Of a DNA stretch of 64,000 nucleotides, positions 1-50,638 are shown one piece after another (the stretch's first letter is position 1; each line of letters opens with the position of its first letter). The translations under genes and the position numbers were made by a program. This DNA is from Ahaetulla prasina (taxonomy: Eukaryota > Chordata > Lepidosauria > Squamata > Colubridae), in the NCBI RefSeq assembly GCF_028640845.1, contig NC_080540.1, forward strand, positions 282,614,524 to 282,678,523, written 5' to 3'. The notes beneath the pieces were generated by a model. It did no database searches, was not told the DNA's origin, and was given only the letters and a program-made list of their open reading frames with translations.

Positions 1-415
1 CTCAGGGTGCCGTCCACCAAGCAATGTCGGTTGGCGACCCCCAGGGGAAGGGCCTTCTCTGTGGGGGCTCCTACCCTCTGGAATGAACTTCCCACAGGAC
101 TCCGCCAACTTCCTGACCTTCGAACCTTTCGCCGTGAGCTGAAGACATATTTATTTATTCACGCAGGACTGGCATAGAATTTTAGACTTTATATGGTTTT
201 AATTTTTAGTGGGTTTTATTGTTTTAAATATATTTTAATCTGGGCCAAATTGAATAAGTTTTTTAAATATTATTTTATCTTGTATTTATTTTGTTGTTCT
301 GTTTTATCTGGCTGTAAACCGCCCTGAGTCCTTCGGGAGAAGAGCGGTATAAAAATCTAATAAAATAAAATAAATAAATAAATAAATAATAAATAAATAA
401 ATAAATAAATAAATA
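1..415 (+). mobile_element. L2-clade LINE, 3' end
   Basis: Same sequence as the 3' part of the longer L2 copies at 46390 and 62428: C-terminal coding remnant, then the conserved CCGCCCTGAGTCCTTCGGGA tail and (AATAAA)n. Confidence 0.85.
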
Positions 416-418
416 TAT

Positions 419-552
419 ACAGAGGTTGGTTTCAGCAGATTCTGACCAGTTCTGGAGACCGTTAGCAGAAATTCTGAGTAGTTCGGAGAACCGGCAGTAA
501 AAATTCTGACTGGCCCCGCCCCCATCTATCCTCTGCCTCCCGAGTCCCAGCT
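419..552 (-). mobile_element. Truncated hAT-type short element
   Basis: Reverse copy of the end of the family seen complete at 2283-2590 (AGAGGTTGGTTTCAGCAG through GAGTCCCAGCTG); truncated, with no second terminus. Confidence 0.7.
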
Positions 553-639
553 GCCATAATGGGCACAGCCAATCCCAAAACATCAATATATCAGAAGGCA
601 AACTATCTCAAAAGAATGTTCTTTACCCTCCAACTAGAC

Positions 640-1180
640 CAGTGGTGGGTTTCAATTTTTTTTACTACCGGTTCTATGGGCGTGGCTTGGTGGGTGTGGC
701 GTGGCTTGGTGGGTGTGGCATGGCTTGGTGGGTGTGGCAGGGGAAGGATAATGTAAAATCTCCATTCCCTCCCCACTCCAGAGGAAGAATATTGTAAAAT
801 CTCCATTCCCTCCCCAATCCATGGGAAGGTTCCTGCAAAATCCCCATTTCCTCCCGATCAGCTGGGACCTGAGGCAGAGAATAGATGGGGATGGGGCCAG
901 TCAGAATTTTTACTACCAGTTCTGTGGGTGTGGCTTGGTGGGCGTGGCATGGCTTGGTGGGCGTGGCAGGGGAAGGATACTACAAAATCACCATTCCCTC
1001 TCCAATCCAGTGGAAGGTTCCTGCAAAATCCCCATTTCCTTCTGCTCAGCTGGGATTTGGGAGGCAGAGAATAAATGGGGGCAGGGCCAGTCAGAATTTT
1101 TACTACTGGTTCTCCAAACTACTCAAAATTTCCGCTATGGTTCTCCAGAACTGGTCAGAACCTGTTGAAACCCACCTCTG
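640..1180 (+). mobile_element. hAT-type element with internal tandem copy
   Basis: Starts CAGTGGTGGG and ends CCCACCTCTG. Imperfect 8-bp flanks are AACTAGAC and AACAAAAC (6 of 8). The interior carries about one and a half head-to-tail copies of the family body, making it 541 bp rather than the usual 308. Confidence 0.8.
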
Positions 1181-1274
1181 AACAAAACCTCTGGGGACCA
1201 TCATAGCTTTTGGGCAGATCAATATGATCCTGGAAGCTGGTGCTTTCCTTTACATGTGTTTCTTGCACACTCAC

Positions 1275-40202
<38,928 letters not shown>

Positions 40203-40756
40203 GTTTATCTCTAGGTCCTTCTGCTGTTTTGGATGTGTGGCAAACAGTACTTAAGGACTGTATTGTAACCACTTGATTTGGGGATGGAAAGACAACCTAA
40301 TCTCCACAAGATAATTAGAAATGCTCAGTGTTCTTTGAATACACAAGCAGCACAATGGAAATTGTACCAGCGTGAAAAACCTATTTCTGCGCCAGGACTG
40401 TCTTACTTTGAATGTTTGGCCCATTTTCTCTTGAACCACCTGCTGCCATTCGTTCCAGAGATCAAGACGCTTCTGTTTGCCCTTTGGATGGTGTTTCCAT
40501 CACAGCTTTGTATACCTGTGTTCCCTTTGAGAGTCGGTTTATGGAAAATGTTGTTCTATCAGGTTATTCTAGGATAATTGTGTGCAACTGAGTTCTTTTG
40601 TGCTTAAATGTTCTAACGGCCAAATTACTGAATGAGACTAAGTACGGTCAATGCATGCAGAAGCAGAAGAGATCATCTGGGATTTATGGAAGAACCTTTT
40701 TGCTGGAGCCTCAACAGAATTAAAGCTTTTCAGACCATCGTTTTAAATTACTTCAT

Positions 40757-41160
40757 ATAGAATAGAATAGAATAGAATAGAATAGAATAGAATAGAATTT
40801 TATTGGCCAAGTGTGATTGGACACACAAGGAATTTGTCTTGGTGCAGATGCTCTCAGTGTACATAAAAGAAAAGATACGTTCATCAAGGTACAACATTTA
40901 CAACACAATTGATGATCAATATATCAATATAAATCATAAGGATTGCCAGCAACAAGTTATAGTCATACAGTCATAAGTGGAAAGAGATTGGTGATGGGAA
41001 CTATGAAACGATTAATAGTAGTGCAGATTCAGTAAATAGTCTGACAGTGTTGAGGGAATTATTTGTTTAGCAGAGTGATGGCCTTCGGGAAAAAACTGTT
41101 CTTGTGTCTAGTTGTTCTGGTGTGCAGTGCTCTATAGCGTCGTTTTGAGGGTAGGAGTTT
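40757..41160 (-). mobile_element. CR1/L3-type LINE 3' end
   Basis: Eight AATAG units, TTTTATTGGCCAAGTGTGAT and CGTTTTGAGGGTAGGAGTT. Confidence 0.92.
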
Positions 41161-41162
41161 GT

Positions 41163-41620
41163 ATTGTAGACCCAATTGTATTGTAGACCCAATTGCAATG
41201 TATGGCTGTGAAAGTTGGACCAGAAAGGCTGAGCGTCAAAAAATTGAGGCCTTTGAACTCTGGTGCTGGAGAAAACTCCTGTGAGTCCCTTGGACTGCAA
41301 GGCGACCAAACCAGTCAGTCCTAGATGAGATCAACCCTGACTGCTCTTTAGAAGGCCAGATCCTGAAGATGATACTGAAATATTTTGGCCACCTAATAAG
41401 GAGGAAGGACTCACTGGAGAAGAGCCTAATGCTGGGAAAGATGGAGGGCAAAAGAAGAAGGGGACGACAGAGAATGGGGTGGCTGGATGGAGTCACTGAA
41501 GCAGTAGGCATGAGCTTAAATGGACTCCAGAGGATGGTAGAGGAGAGGAAGGCCTGGAGGAATATTGTCCATGGGGTTGTGATGGGTCGGACACTACTTT
41601 GCAACTAACAAAAACAACAA
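41163..41620 (+). mobile_element. BovB (RTE) LINE 3' end
   Basis: Coding remnant on plus includes the typical RTE tail: AMYGCESW-like start near 41195, then ILKYFGHLIRRKDSLEKSLM and LGKMEGKRRRGRQRMGWLDG, ending GATGGGTCGGACACTACTTT. BovB is widespread in squamates. Confidence 0.92.
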
Positions 41621-41628
41621 TTGTAGAC

Positions 41629-42479
41629 CCGTGATGGCGAGCCTATGGCACGTGTGCCACAGAGCCCTATCTGTGGGCACACGCTCCATCGCCAGCTGCT
41701 CTTCTGGTTGCCTGCCATCTGGTCTTCGTGGGTGGCAGAGCACCAGAAAACGGCCTAAAAATGTCCTGAAAAAAAGACAAAAAAACCAGGCCATTTTTAG
41801 GCTGCTTTTCGGTGCTCCGGCGCACGAAGACCAGCTGGCCTGTGCGTGTTGTGCCTCGCCCGCCCTCCTCTCTGCAGCCGGGCCCCTTCCATCTCCTGCT
41901 ATCTGAGTCAAAGTCTGATAATGAAGAGGAACGGCCTGGCATGCCTCCAGCCCCCAGCCCTGGCACCATTCCTGGACAGAATGTCAGGAATGAGCAAACA
42001 TTCTCCTCCTACAGCGTGTGAGCACGATGCCAGCCACGTGCTAGAATTGCCGGCAGCAGATCAGGAGGATGGAAAGTCACAGTGGACGGATCCCCACTTC
42101 CGGAGAATGGAGAGGCGACGTCAGCAGAAGGAAGGGAGGGGCAGGCCAGGATAAGTGCTGAGTCATGGAGCCACACCCCATGGCCTATATAAAGGATCTG
42201 CTTTTTGGCATTCCTTGAGTCAAGCAAAGTCTCATCTGGTTTGCTGAAGTCACATCTTGGATTCCTGCCTGCCTTGAGAACTCTGAAAGGAATTTGGCAA
42301 AGCTGCAGAGGCTTCGTGGCCACGCTTGATACAGTCTTCCCAGACCTGGCCGTCGGAGGGGGAGGGGGACACGACAGTGCGCATGTGTGTGACGGAAACC
42401 TGAAGACCAGCTGGCTGGTGCTCGCATGCACGCACGTTCTAGTTTGGGCACTCGGTGCCCAAAAGGTTCGCCATCACTG
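41629..42479 (+). mobile_element. hAT-type element carrying a solo LTR
   Basis: CCGTGATGGCGAGCC...GGTTCGCCATCACTG, flanks TTGTAGAC and TTGTAAAC (7 of 8). It lies directly against the BovB end and contains the LTR at 41847-42376. Confidence 0.9.
41847..42376 (+). mobile_element. Solo LTR (TGTTGTG family), 5-bp TSD
   Basis: 530 bp, TGTTGTG...ACACGACA, flanked by perfect GTGCG (41842-41846, 42377-42381). It has a TATA box (GGCCTATATAAAGG) near 42185. The first 150 bases are open in the frame shared with the other copies. Confidence 0.92.
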
Positions 42480-42946
42480 TTGTAAACTGTCCATAAATTC
42501 CTAAGTACTTTAAGAAAAACAGATGAACTCACCACTGAGGTTTTGAATAGTTGTACTTTGATTTATTTTTTCAGTTCTTTATATTATGTAGATGTTTTGT
42601 TCCTTTGAAAACCTCAGTTTTCAAGGCTAATGGCAAAATGAACAAAGCAGGATGTCCATTTCGGTTAAGCAGAAGAATGCCAGCATAATGAAATAGTCTC
42701 AAGGTCAGCTAAGAAAAGGAAAGAAGATAGAGCTTGAGAAACTACGAAACATCAATCAAAGCTTCTTAGCTCTTTCAGTCTTGTCTTGCAAGCGACTATC
42801 TTAAGAACCTTTGTTTTCTGCATCCTTGGGGGGGAAAGGAAGCAAACATGTTTAAAGCACTTTCTCCCAGCTTTCAGATATCTTGGAACACAATTCTCAT
42901 AGCTATCTTGTCTGGTCATTTTGGGATTTGTAGTCTCCAAGATTAC

Positions 42947-43331
42947 TGTCAGGGTTCCGATGGATGCCCTAATTAAATCATGAGCCTCAAGCCAAGCTTC
43001 AAAAGAAATCCAGTCATTTATTAGGAGCTTCGTGTTGGCATGTTCCCAAATGAAGCCAACTCTGACCCAATGTAATTTACAGCCCCAATCATGACTCTGT
43101 TTCCGCCCTCTCCCCAGAATATGTCATCAATCATATTCGCCAATGGAGCAATTTTGTAGGTTGTAGAGATCACTCCCCTCCGCCCGCTGTGGGGAACCCT
43201 AGGAGATAGCCTTGAGAAAGATATGTCTGGAATGTGCTCCTGTCTTTGGCTGCTGTGCTGCTTGGTCGGTTTCCCATCTCCCTTCCCTATGGCAACTTGA
43301 GAGCAGGCCAGGGATGCTTTGTGAGTTGACA
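42947..43331 (-). mobile_element. Solo LTR (TGTCAGGGTTC family)
   Basis: 385 bp, TGTCAGGGTTCC...GAGTTGACA, flanks ATTAC and ACTAC (4 of 5). The polyadenylation signal CCTAATAAATG reads on minus. Confidence 0.82.
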
Positions 43332-43696
43332 ACTACAGGAGGAGAACATCAATTTATGGATGCTGATAATAAAAGCCAAGAAAAGACATATAGGGAAGTG
43401 GCTCCAGTACTAAATAGAAATTGCAATGGGTGTGTGAGAGAACCAGAAGGAAAAGAAATCAGTCAAAGTGAGGCAAGTCTCATATTTCTCTCAAAGTAAA
43501 AAGCAAATACACAACTGTCTGCAAAGCAGGATCAACTGGAAGTTCCCTTTCAAGCTATTATTAATTTTAAGGTAGATTTACTGGGGGTTTTTATTGTTAC
43601 AAAACTCCACTTCTACCCCAGGTAGCTTATGTTAACTCTACAAGCAGGAGCGCGGTGGCTCACGAGGTTAGGACACTGGGTTTTTGTTTTGTTTTT

Positions 43697-43960
43697 TTTG
43701 TTTACATTTATACCCCGCCCTTCTCCGAAGACTCAGGGCGGCTTACAGTGTATAAGGCAATAGTCTCATTCTATTTGTATATTTTTACAAAGTCAACTTA
43801 TTGCCCCCCCAACAATCTGGGTCCTCATTTTACCTACCTTATAAAGGATGGAAGGCTGAGTCAACCTTGGGCCGGGCTCGAACCTGCAGTAATTGCAGGC
43901 TACTGTGTTCTTAATAACAGGCTTTTACCAGCGTGAGCTAAACCGGTTAATGATCTACAG
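43697..43960 (-). mobile_element. tRNA-derived SINE with L2-like tail
   Basis: Reverse copy: CCGCCCTTCTCCGAAGACTC, CAACAATCTGGGTCCTCATT, then the head near 43900-43950. Confidence 0.85.
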
Positions 43961-44078
43961 GCTCACATTCGAGACCCGGTTTTTGCCGCAAGATGGGGTG
44001 AGCTCCCGTTACACATTGCAGTTCCTGCCGACCCAGCAGTTTGAAAGCGGGTGACCACGAGTAGATAAATGGGTACCA

Positions 44079-44448
44079 TGTCAGGGTTCTTAGTAATATA
44101 CCCATAGCAGACAAAACTCCGAGGCAGGTAGACTCCTCAAAGTATAGTTTTATTGGATATTGGCACAGTTCTGGTGAAAACTGACTCTGAAGGTTCCCGC
44201 CGTTTTCACCTAATTAAAAGTTTTTCCCCTTCCCCAGGCACATGGTCCAATCAGGGTGTCATCCGGTCGCTTGGTAACATCGCTTCTCCTTACTCTGACC
44301 AGGTGTTAGAATGTCCTTGGTTCCCAGGGGAAAGTATTTTATTTTGGCTACAAAACCCCAGCTATCACTATTCCCCCCTCCCTATCCCTCAGCTCCAGTG
44401 TGGAACACTGAAGCATCAAAATGGCTTCTGTCAGCTTCAGGGTTGACA
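44079..44448 (-). mobile_element. Solo LTR, perfect 5-bp TSD
   Basis: 370 bp, TGTCAGGGTTCT...CAGGGTTGACA, flanked by perfect TACCA (44074-44078, 44449-44453). Related ends to 42947-43331. Confidence 0.92.
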
Positions 44449-44696
44449 TACCACTTTGGTGGGTAATTTAACAGGGATGTGAAAGGAGCCCCCAACTAGA
44501 GGTGCCCCAGGCAACAGTGGTATCACCATTCAATCCTTTCAAACTGGAAGCACTTCGGTGCTCCCAACACTACAAGCTAAAATAACTGTGATGGCTTGGT
44601 ATTAAAGACAATTCAATTTCCATATTTTTCACAGAAATATGAAAGACTTAAATAGTACCATTTGTATGGTAAAAGTTAAATGACCGACATAAAGAA

Positions 44697-45138
44697 GACA
44701 ATGTTGAGACTCTAGAAAGAGTGCAGAGAAGAGCAACAAAGATGATTAGGGGACTGGAGGCTAAAACATATGAAGAACGGTTGCAGGAACTGGGTATGTC
44801 TAGTTTAATGAAAAGGACTAGCGGAGACATGATAGCTGTGTTCCAGTATCTCAGGGGCTGCCACAAAGAAAAGGGAATCAAGCTATTCTCCAAAGCACCC
44901 GAGGATAGAACAAGAAGCAATGGGTGGAAACTAATCAAGGAGAGAAGCAACTAAGGAGAAATTTCCTGACAGTTAGAACAATTAGTGGAACAATTTGCCT
45001 CCGGAAGTTGTGAATGCCCCAACGTTGGAAGATGTTGGATAACCATTTGTCTGAAGTGGTGTAGGGTTTTCTGCCTAAGCAGAAGGTTGGACTCGAAGAC
45101 CTTCAAGGTCCCTTCCAACTCTGTTATTCTATTCTAAA
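44697..45138 (+). mobile_element. CR1 LINE 3' end
   Basis: [20 protein letters not shown], then GTTGGACTCGAAGACCTTCA and TCTGTTATTCTATTCT. Confidence 0.92.
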
Positions 45139-45207
45139 AGTGAGCTTTTGAAATAAACCTAAAGGACAACTTTCTAAAATAAAGGTCATGTACCAGATGT
45201 TTGGGGA

Positions 45208-45564
45208 CGCGGTGGCTCAGGGGCTAGGAGGTTGAGCTTGTCGATCGAAAGGTCGGCAGCTCAGCGGTTCGAATCCCTAGTGCTGCCTTGTAACGGGGTG
45301 AGCTCCCGTTACTTGTCCCAGCTTCTGCCAACCTAGCAGTTTCGAAAGCACGTAAAAATGCAAGTAGAAAAAATAGGGACCACCTTTGGTGGGAAGGTAA
45401 CAGCGTTCCGTGAGCCTTTGGTGTTTAGTCATGCCGGCCACATGACCACAGAGATGTCTTCGGACAGCGCTGGCTCTTCGGCTTTGAAACGGAGATGAGC
45501 ACCGCCCCCTAGAGTCGGCAACGACTAGCACGTATGTGCGAGGGGAACCTTTACCTTTACCAGA
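45208..45564 (+). mobile_element. Sauria-type SINE, best-preserved copy
   Basis: Head GGGACGCGGTGGCTCAGGGG with B box GGTTCGAATCC, body CGTTACTTGTCCCAGCTTCT, BovB-like end GGCAACGACTAGCACGTATG and GGGGAACCTTTACC. Confidence 0.95.
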
Positions 45565-45725
45565 TGTTTAGCCTGGATCTGGCATTTTTACCCACCTATC
45601 AAGTTCTTATGATGCTAGGATATCTGACTGATATCCTAACATCATAAAGATGCTTATGGAACCTAACAATATAGCCTTAGACAAAGACCAAGAACAAATT
45701 ATCAAGTATCGTTACTAATAACAAT

Positions 45726-46112
45726 TACAGGTAGTCCTCGAGTTATAAGCTCATTTAGTGACCATTCAAAGTTACAACAGCACTGAAAAAAGTTACTTAT
45801 GACTATTTTTCATATTCACCACCTTTGTAGCATGATCATGTGATCAAAATTCAACCGCTTGGCCACAGGTTTACATTTATGACAGTTGTAGCGTCCCAGG
45901 GTCATGTGATCCCATTTTGCAAACTTCTGACAAGCAGTCAATCTGGGAAGCCAGATTCACTTAACAACCATGTCACTAACTTATCAACTGCAGTGATTCA
46001 ATTGTGGCAAGAAAGGTCGTAAAATGTGGCGAAACTCACCTGACAAATGTCTCGCTTAACAACAAAATTTTGGGGCTCAATTGTGGTCGCATGTCGAGGA
46101 CTATCGGCATAG
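45726..46112. mobile_element. Mariner-like element
   Basis: ACAGGTAGTCCTCGAGTTAT to ATGTCGAGGACTATCGG; same family as 34401. Confidence 0.75.
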
Positions 46113-46304
46113 CATCATAATTTCAGATGGCTCCAAAAACAATGCCAAAAAGGGGTAAGAAATTCTCAGTTCTAGATCTTTTCTTCTCATTTGTAATTGG
46201 CATGAGACAACTTTACTAATGTGTGGAAAAAAAAGCCAGTAGGAGACTACAGTAATGTTAAACTGCAATTCCAGCTCCAGTTCAGGACCATTTTGAGACA
46301 ACTA

Positions 46305-47497
46305 TTTATTTATTTATTTATTTGCATTTCTATCCCGCCCTTCTCTGAAGACTCAGGGCGGCTTACACTATGTCAAGCAATAGTCTTCATCCCTCCAAGA
46401 CTGAGTGGCTGTGGATGCCGGCATCCCGGTACAGTCAGCTGAGTCCTCGGCTGACTGTTGGGGGCGAGTCATTGGCCCCGATGGAAGGGGTGCGCAACTT
46501 GGGCGTTCTCCTGGATGAACGGCTGTCTTTTGAAGACCATTTGACGGCCGTCTCCAGGAGAGCTTTTTACCAGGTCTGCCTGGTGCGCCAGTTGCGCCCC
46601 TTTCTAGACCGGGATGCCCTATGCACGGTCACTCACGCCCTCGTGACGTCTCGCCTGGATTACTGCAATGCTCTCTACATGGGGCTCCCCTTGAAGGGCA
46701 TCCGGAGGCTGCAGTTAGTTCAGAATGCAGCTGCGCGGGTTATAGAGGGAGCCCCTCGTGGCTCCCGTATGACACCAATCCTGCGCAGACTGCACTGGCT
46801 ACCTGTGGCCTTCCGGGTGCGCTTCAAGGTTTTGGTAACCACCTTCAAAGCGCTCCATGGCATAGGGCCGGGTTATCTACGGGACCGCCTACTGCTACCT
46901 AATACCTCTCACCGACCCGTGCGCTCTCACAGAGAGGGACTCCTCAGGGTGCCGTCAGCTAGGCAGTGCCGTCTGGCGACGCCCAGGGGAAGGGCCTTCT
47001 CTGTGGGGGCTCCCACCCTCTGGAACGAACTCCCCCCAGGACTCCGTCAACTTCCGGACCTCCGAACCTTCCGTCGCGAGCTCAAGACACATTTATTCAT
47101 CTGTGCAGGACTGGCCTAGATTTTAAATTTATAGGGGTTTTAAATTGGTTTTAATATTTATATTTATATTTTAAAATTTGGCATTAGAATAAGTTTTTTA
47201 ATGGTTATTTTAATGTATATATAAATGTTTTTATTTGCCTGTGAACCGCCCTGAGTCCTTCGGGAGATAGGGCGGTATACAAATATGAATAATAAATAAA
47301 TAAATAAATAAATGTGTATATTATATACAAAGTCAACTTATTGCCCCCAACAATCTGGGTCCTCATTTTACCTACCTTATAAAGGATGGAAGGCTGAGTC
47401 AACCTTGGGCCTGGTGGGACTTGAACCTGCAGTAATTGCAAGCAGCTGCTGTTAATAACAGACTGTCTTACCAGTCTGAGCCACCAGAGGCCCCTAC
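46305..47497 (-). mobile_element. tRNA-derived SINE split by an L2 LINE
   Basis: 46305-46389 (L2-like tail, reverse) and 47312-47497 (body and head, reverse) are one SINE separated by the L2 insertion. Confidence 0.85.
46390..47311 (+). mobile_element. L2-clade LINE fragment with 249-codon frame
   Basis: Open from 46370 to 47119. It begins in the segment SKTEWLWMPASRYSQLSP, beyond the reverse transcriptase catalytic motif, then RLDYCNALYMGLPL and a C terminus RTFRRELKTHLF. 5'-truncated; the tail is CCGCCCTGAGTCCTTCGGGA. Confidence 0.92.
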
Positions 47498-47645
47498 ATT
47501 GCAAGATGTGTTTTCTAAAATTGCCTATGTGCTTGATACCAAATGCTTTGGCATTTGACCTTGCAAGCACAAGAAGGTCATGCAAGTACACAGAAAATGA
47601 CAACCGATCCAGAAAAAAATATATATCTTGTAATAAAAAGGTAAC

Positions 47646-47651
47646 TTTATT
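47646..47651 (-). promoter_or_regulatory. Candidate polyadenylation signal AATAAA
   Basis: The minus strand reads GAATGAATAATAAAGTTACC. It is a candidate signal for the distal end of the ZNF532 transcript; no other gene on this strand would explain it. Confidence 0.35.
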
Positions 47652-48006
47652 ATTCATTCACACTGTACAAAAAAAACCCCACCCCATCATTACCGCATGG
47701 CGACAACTCTTTTGTTATGTTGAAAAGTGCACATCAACAAACATGAGGCTTTTCAGAGGTACACAGGGTTCTTTCTCCCCCCCCCTTAAAAAAAGGCAGT
47801 GATAAGCTTTTATACATCACTGACAGAAGAGTAACAGGGGTCTGCAAGCTTTACTACAGCTTTGAGAATCCAGAAGCTCTTCAGATCTGCCCAACCCTTG
47901 GTGAATACAAATGGAGGGAAGTTACGATGAGCATTTAATGGTGATCAGAGAAATCAAGAGTCATTAAAGTCAAAAGCTGGAAGTTCTCTCTACCAAATAT
48001 CCAGAA

Positions 48007-48250
48007 CAGGGATCTCCAACCTTGGCAACTTTAAGACTTGTGGACTTCAACTCCCAGAATTCCTCAGCCAGCATAGCTTGTGGACGTTAAGATTCGTGGA
48101 TTTCAACTCCCAGAATTCCTCAGCCAGCAAAGCTTGTGGACGTTAAGACTCGTGGACTTCAACTCCCAGAGTTCCTCAGCCAGCTAAGCTGGCTGAGGAA
48201 TTTTGGGAGTTGAAGTCCACGAGTCTTAAAGTTGCCAAGGTTGGAGACCC
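48007..48250. mobile_element. Palindromic hAT-type element with extra repeats
   Basis: CAGGGATCTCCAACCTTGGC...CAAGGTTGGAGACCCC, with the left arm present about three times (TGGACTTCAACTCCCAGA, TTCCTCAGCCAGC). Confidence 0.85.
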
Positions 48251-48991
48251 CGATCCGTAATTCCTTTCCTCAATCCTCAACCCACATGGAGATTCGTAGG
48301 TTGGGGAAGATTCACCTCAGAGGAAGAAGTTCTTTAATCCTTCGAGTTTAAAGTTGTCAAGCAGTTCATCAATAAATAACAGTTTTTTCATATTCTTTTA
48401 GGGGCAAAGCAAAAAAAAAAAAGCCCCACATTTATTTATTTACATCTGAAATGTGTTTTAATACAATAACTATGGACAGAATGGGTACTGTTCAAGAGTG
48501 TCAACACCTTCCCTTCCCTTGATTTTTTTTTTTTTTAAAAAGAGAACATTGACTATGCCAAAATCATGCACAAGTATCTTTCTCTCTGAGCTATACATAT
48601 TTACATACATTACATACATCAGCTAGAACCTTTGTTTTTGTGTTTTAAAAAAGTACAAAATTGGTAAAGGGAATACAGACGTGGGAAAAGCAAAAACACA
48701 AAACAAAAACAAAACAACGAAACACAACGAAGACCCTTTTTTGAGAACGGAGTATGTAAGGGATAACAATCAGTACCTTTCCTGTCCCTTCCAAAATTCT
48801 TCTCCAGCAATAATGGGCGCGACCCGAAATGTTGTTTCCTAACCCCTCCCCTCCCCCCCACAAAAATAAAGCACCAGAAGAGGGTGGAGAAGGTTTGGAA
48901 GAATTTAAGAATTAAATGATTCTAAATTAATAAGCTCCTGCCAGAAGAATACGGGTAAACAACTACACAGTGCAGAAGTGATGATCTGCAA

Positions 48992-49875
48992 CAGTGGTGG
49001 GATTCAACCGGTGTAACAACTAATTCTCGTTCTGTGCATGCTTTGCGGATTGCCAAATGGGCGATCTGTGCGTGCGCAGTACATTTGAAAACAGCATGTT
49101 CTGTCCCCTCCCAACCACAACCAAAAAGACACGCGAGCTGGCTATCTTTGCCAGCAATTTACTCCGACGACAGATTACAGTACTGGCAACGAACCTGCAA
49201 TTGCCTGCCAAGTTCTCCTCAGACCAGCGTATATTGCAGTTCAGAACTAAACAGAAGCCAAAGTCTTAATCACAAAATATCACAGCCAAAGCTCCTAAAA
49301 GTTTGTTTTTGCTCGTCACGGAGCCCAAAGGCAGCTCCACCCACTTTTATACCCTGTGGGGTGTGGCTCTGTGACTCAGCACTCCCTGGGCCGGCCCCTT
49401 CCTTCCTTTTGCTGCGCACGCTTCACTCAGCGTCGCTGCCTTGCATCTAGCCACAATTGATTCTCCTCAGCTGGCTCTTGGAGCTCTGCCAGGGAGGAGG
49501 AGGAGGGGTCGGGGGAAAGAGGCCGTGTCAGCTCCTCCTCCTCCACCTAGCCTGCCTCTGGGACCTGGAGCGGAGCCAGAGAGGAAGGTCCCGCAGAGGG
49601 AAGCCCTGTCGGCTCTTCCTCCTCACTCTCTGAGTCACTCTCAGCCAGGAGACCCGGCTCAGGGGCGGCAGCAGACACAACACTGCACCTTCTACTGCAG
49701 CTCTGGTGAACAAAAAAGCTGAGGGGCGGCAATCCGCGCTGCCGTGCTGATCAGCTGAGCTTCAAACAAAGGAAATAAAGGTAGGTATAGCGCAAGAGCG
49801 GGTGGGCGGGCCCACTTGATCGTCGGAGCTACTGGTATACCCGAACCGGTCCGAACCGGCCGAATCCCACCCCTG
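48992..49875 (+). mobile_element. hAT-type element carrying a solo LTR
   Basis: CAGTGGTGGGATTCA...CGAATCCCACCCCTG, flanked by perfect ATCTGCAA (48984-48991, 49876-49883). Confidence 0.92.
49097..49682 (-). mobile_element. Solo LTR (TGTTGTG family) nested in hAT
   Basis: 586 bp, TGTTCTGTCCCC...ACACAACA, flanks CAGCA and CTGCA (4 of 5). Its minus strand starts GTTGTGTCTGCTG and is open in the shared acidic frame. Confidence 0.85.
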
Positions 49876-50114
49876 ATCTGCAACCTCAAAACCTTCGCAA
49901 TCTTTTTTTAAAGTTTTCAATGTCTTTCAACAACTTTGATGTCAATGGTAATACTGACATGTACACACCCATAAGCACCTTAAATACATTTCCCTTCGCA
50001 ATTCAGAAACAATTCAGTGCCATCACTCAGCAAAACCCTGTCTGGCTATCTGATCTCTGAAAACGTCATGGCCAGACTCACCACCTGTTTTTTGTTTTTT
50101 TTAAAAAATGTTTT

Positions 50115-50570
50115 GCAGTTATCCAATTTTGGTCACCACAATATAAAAAAAGATGTTGAGATTCTGGAAAGAGTGCAAAGAACAGTGACAAAGATGTTTG
50201 GTGGGGCTGAAGGCTAAAACATACGAAGAACAGTTGCAGGAATTGGGTATGTCTAGTCTAGTGAAAAGAACGAGTGTTCCAATATTTGAGGGGCTGCCAC
50301 AAAAAACCTATTTTCCAAAGCACCAGAAGGCAAAACAAAAAGCAATGAATAGAAACTGAACAAGGAGAAATTTCCCAACAGTAAGAAAAATCAACCAAAC
50401 GAACAACTTGCCTCCAGAAGTTGTGAATGCTCCAACACTGGAAGTTTTTAAGAAGATGTTGGATAACCATTTGTCTGAAATGGTATAGGGTTTCCTGCCT
50501 AAGCAGGGGGTTGGACTAGAAGACCTCCAAGGTCCCTTCCAACTCTTATTATTCTGTAATCTCTAGTTGA
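50115..50570 (+). mobile_element. CR1 LINE 3' end
   Basis: TTTTGGTCACCACAATATAA, ERVQRTVTKMF remnant, then GACTAGAAGACCTCCAAGGT. Confidence 0.9.
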
Positions 50571-50638
50571 GTGGACCTGATTCAGAACGGACTTCTCTTC
50601 TGATTTCTGATTCAGCCTGATTTCTAAAAGGCCTTAAT

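Larger units (their letters stand above)
43646..44510 (+). mobile_element. SINE host of two nested insertions
   Basis: A tRNA-like head GGAGCGCGGTGGCTCACGAG, then after an inserted SINE GGGGTGAGCTCCCGTTACAC, then after an inserted LTR ACCACTTTGGTGGGTAATTT. Sauria-like but diverged. Confidence 0.65.

Noticed and set aside
46621..46902. Second frame overlapping the L2 protein
   Set aside because: Shadow in frame +1 of the conserved L2 coding frame; the same shadow recurs in other L2 copies.
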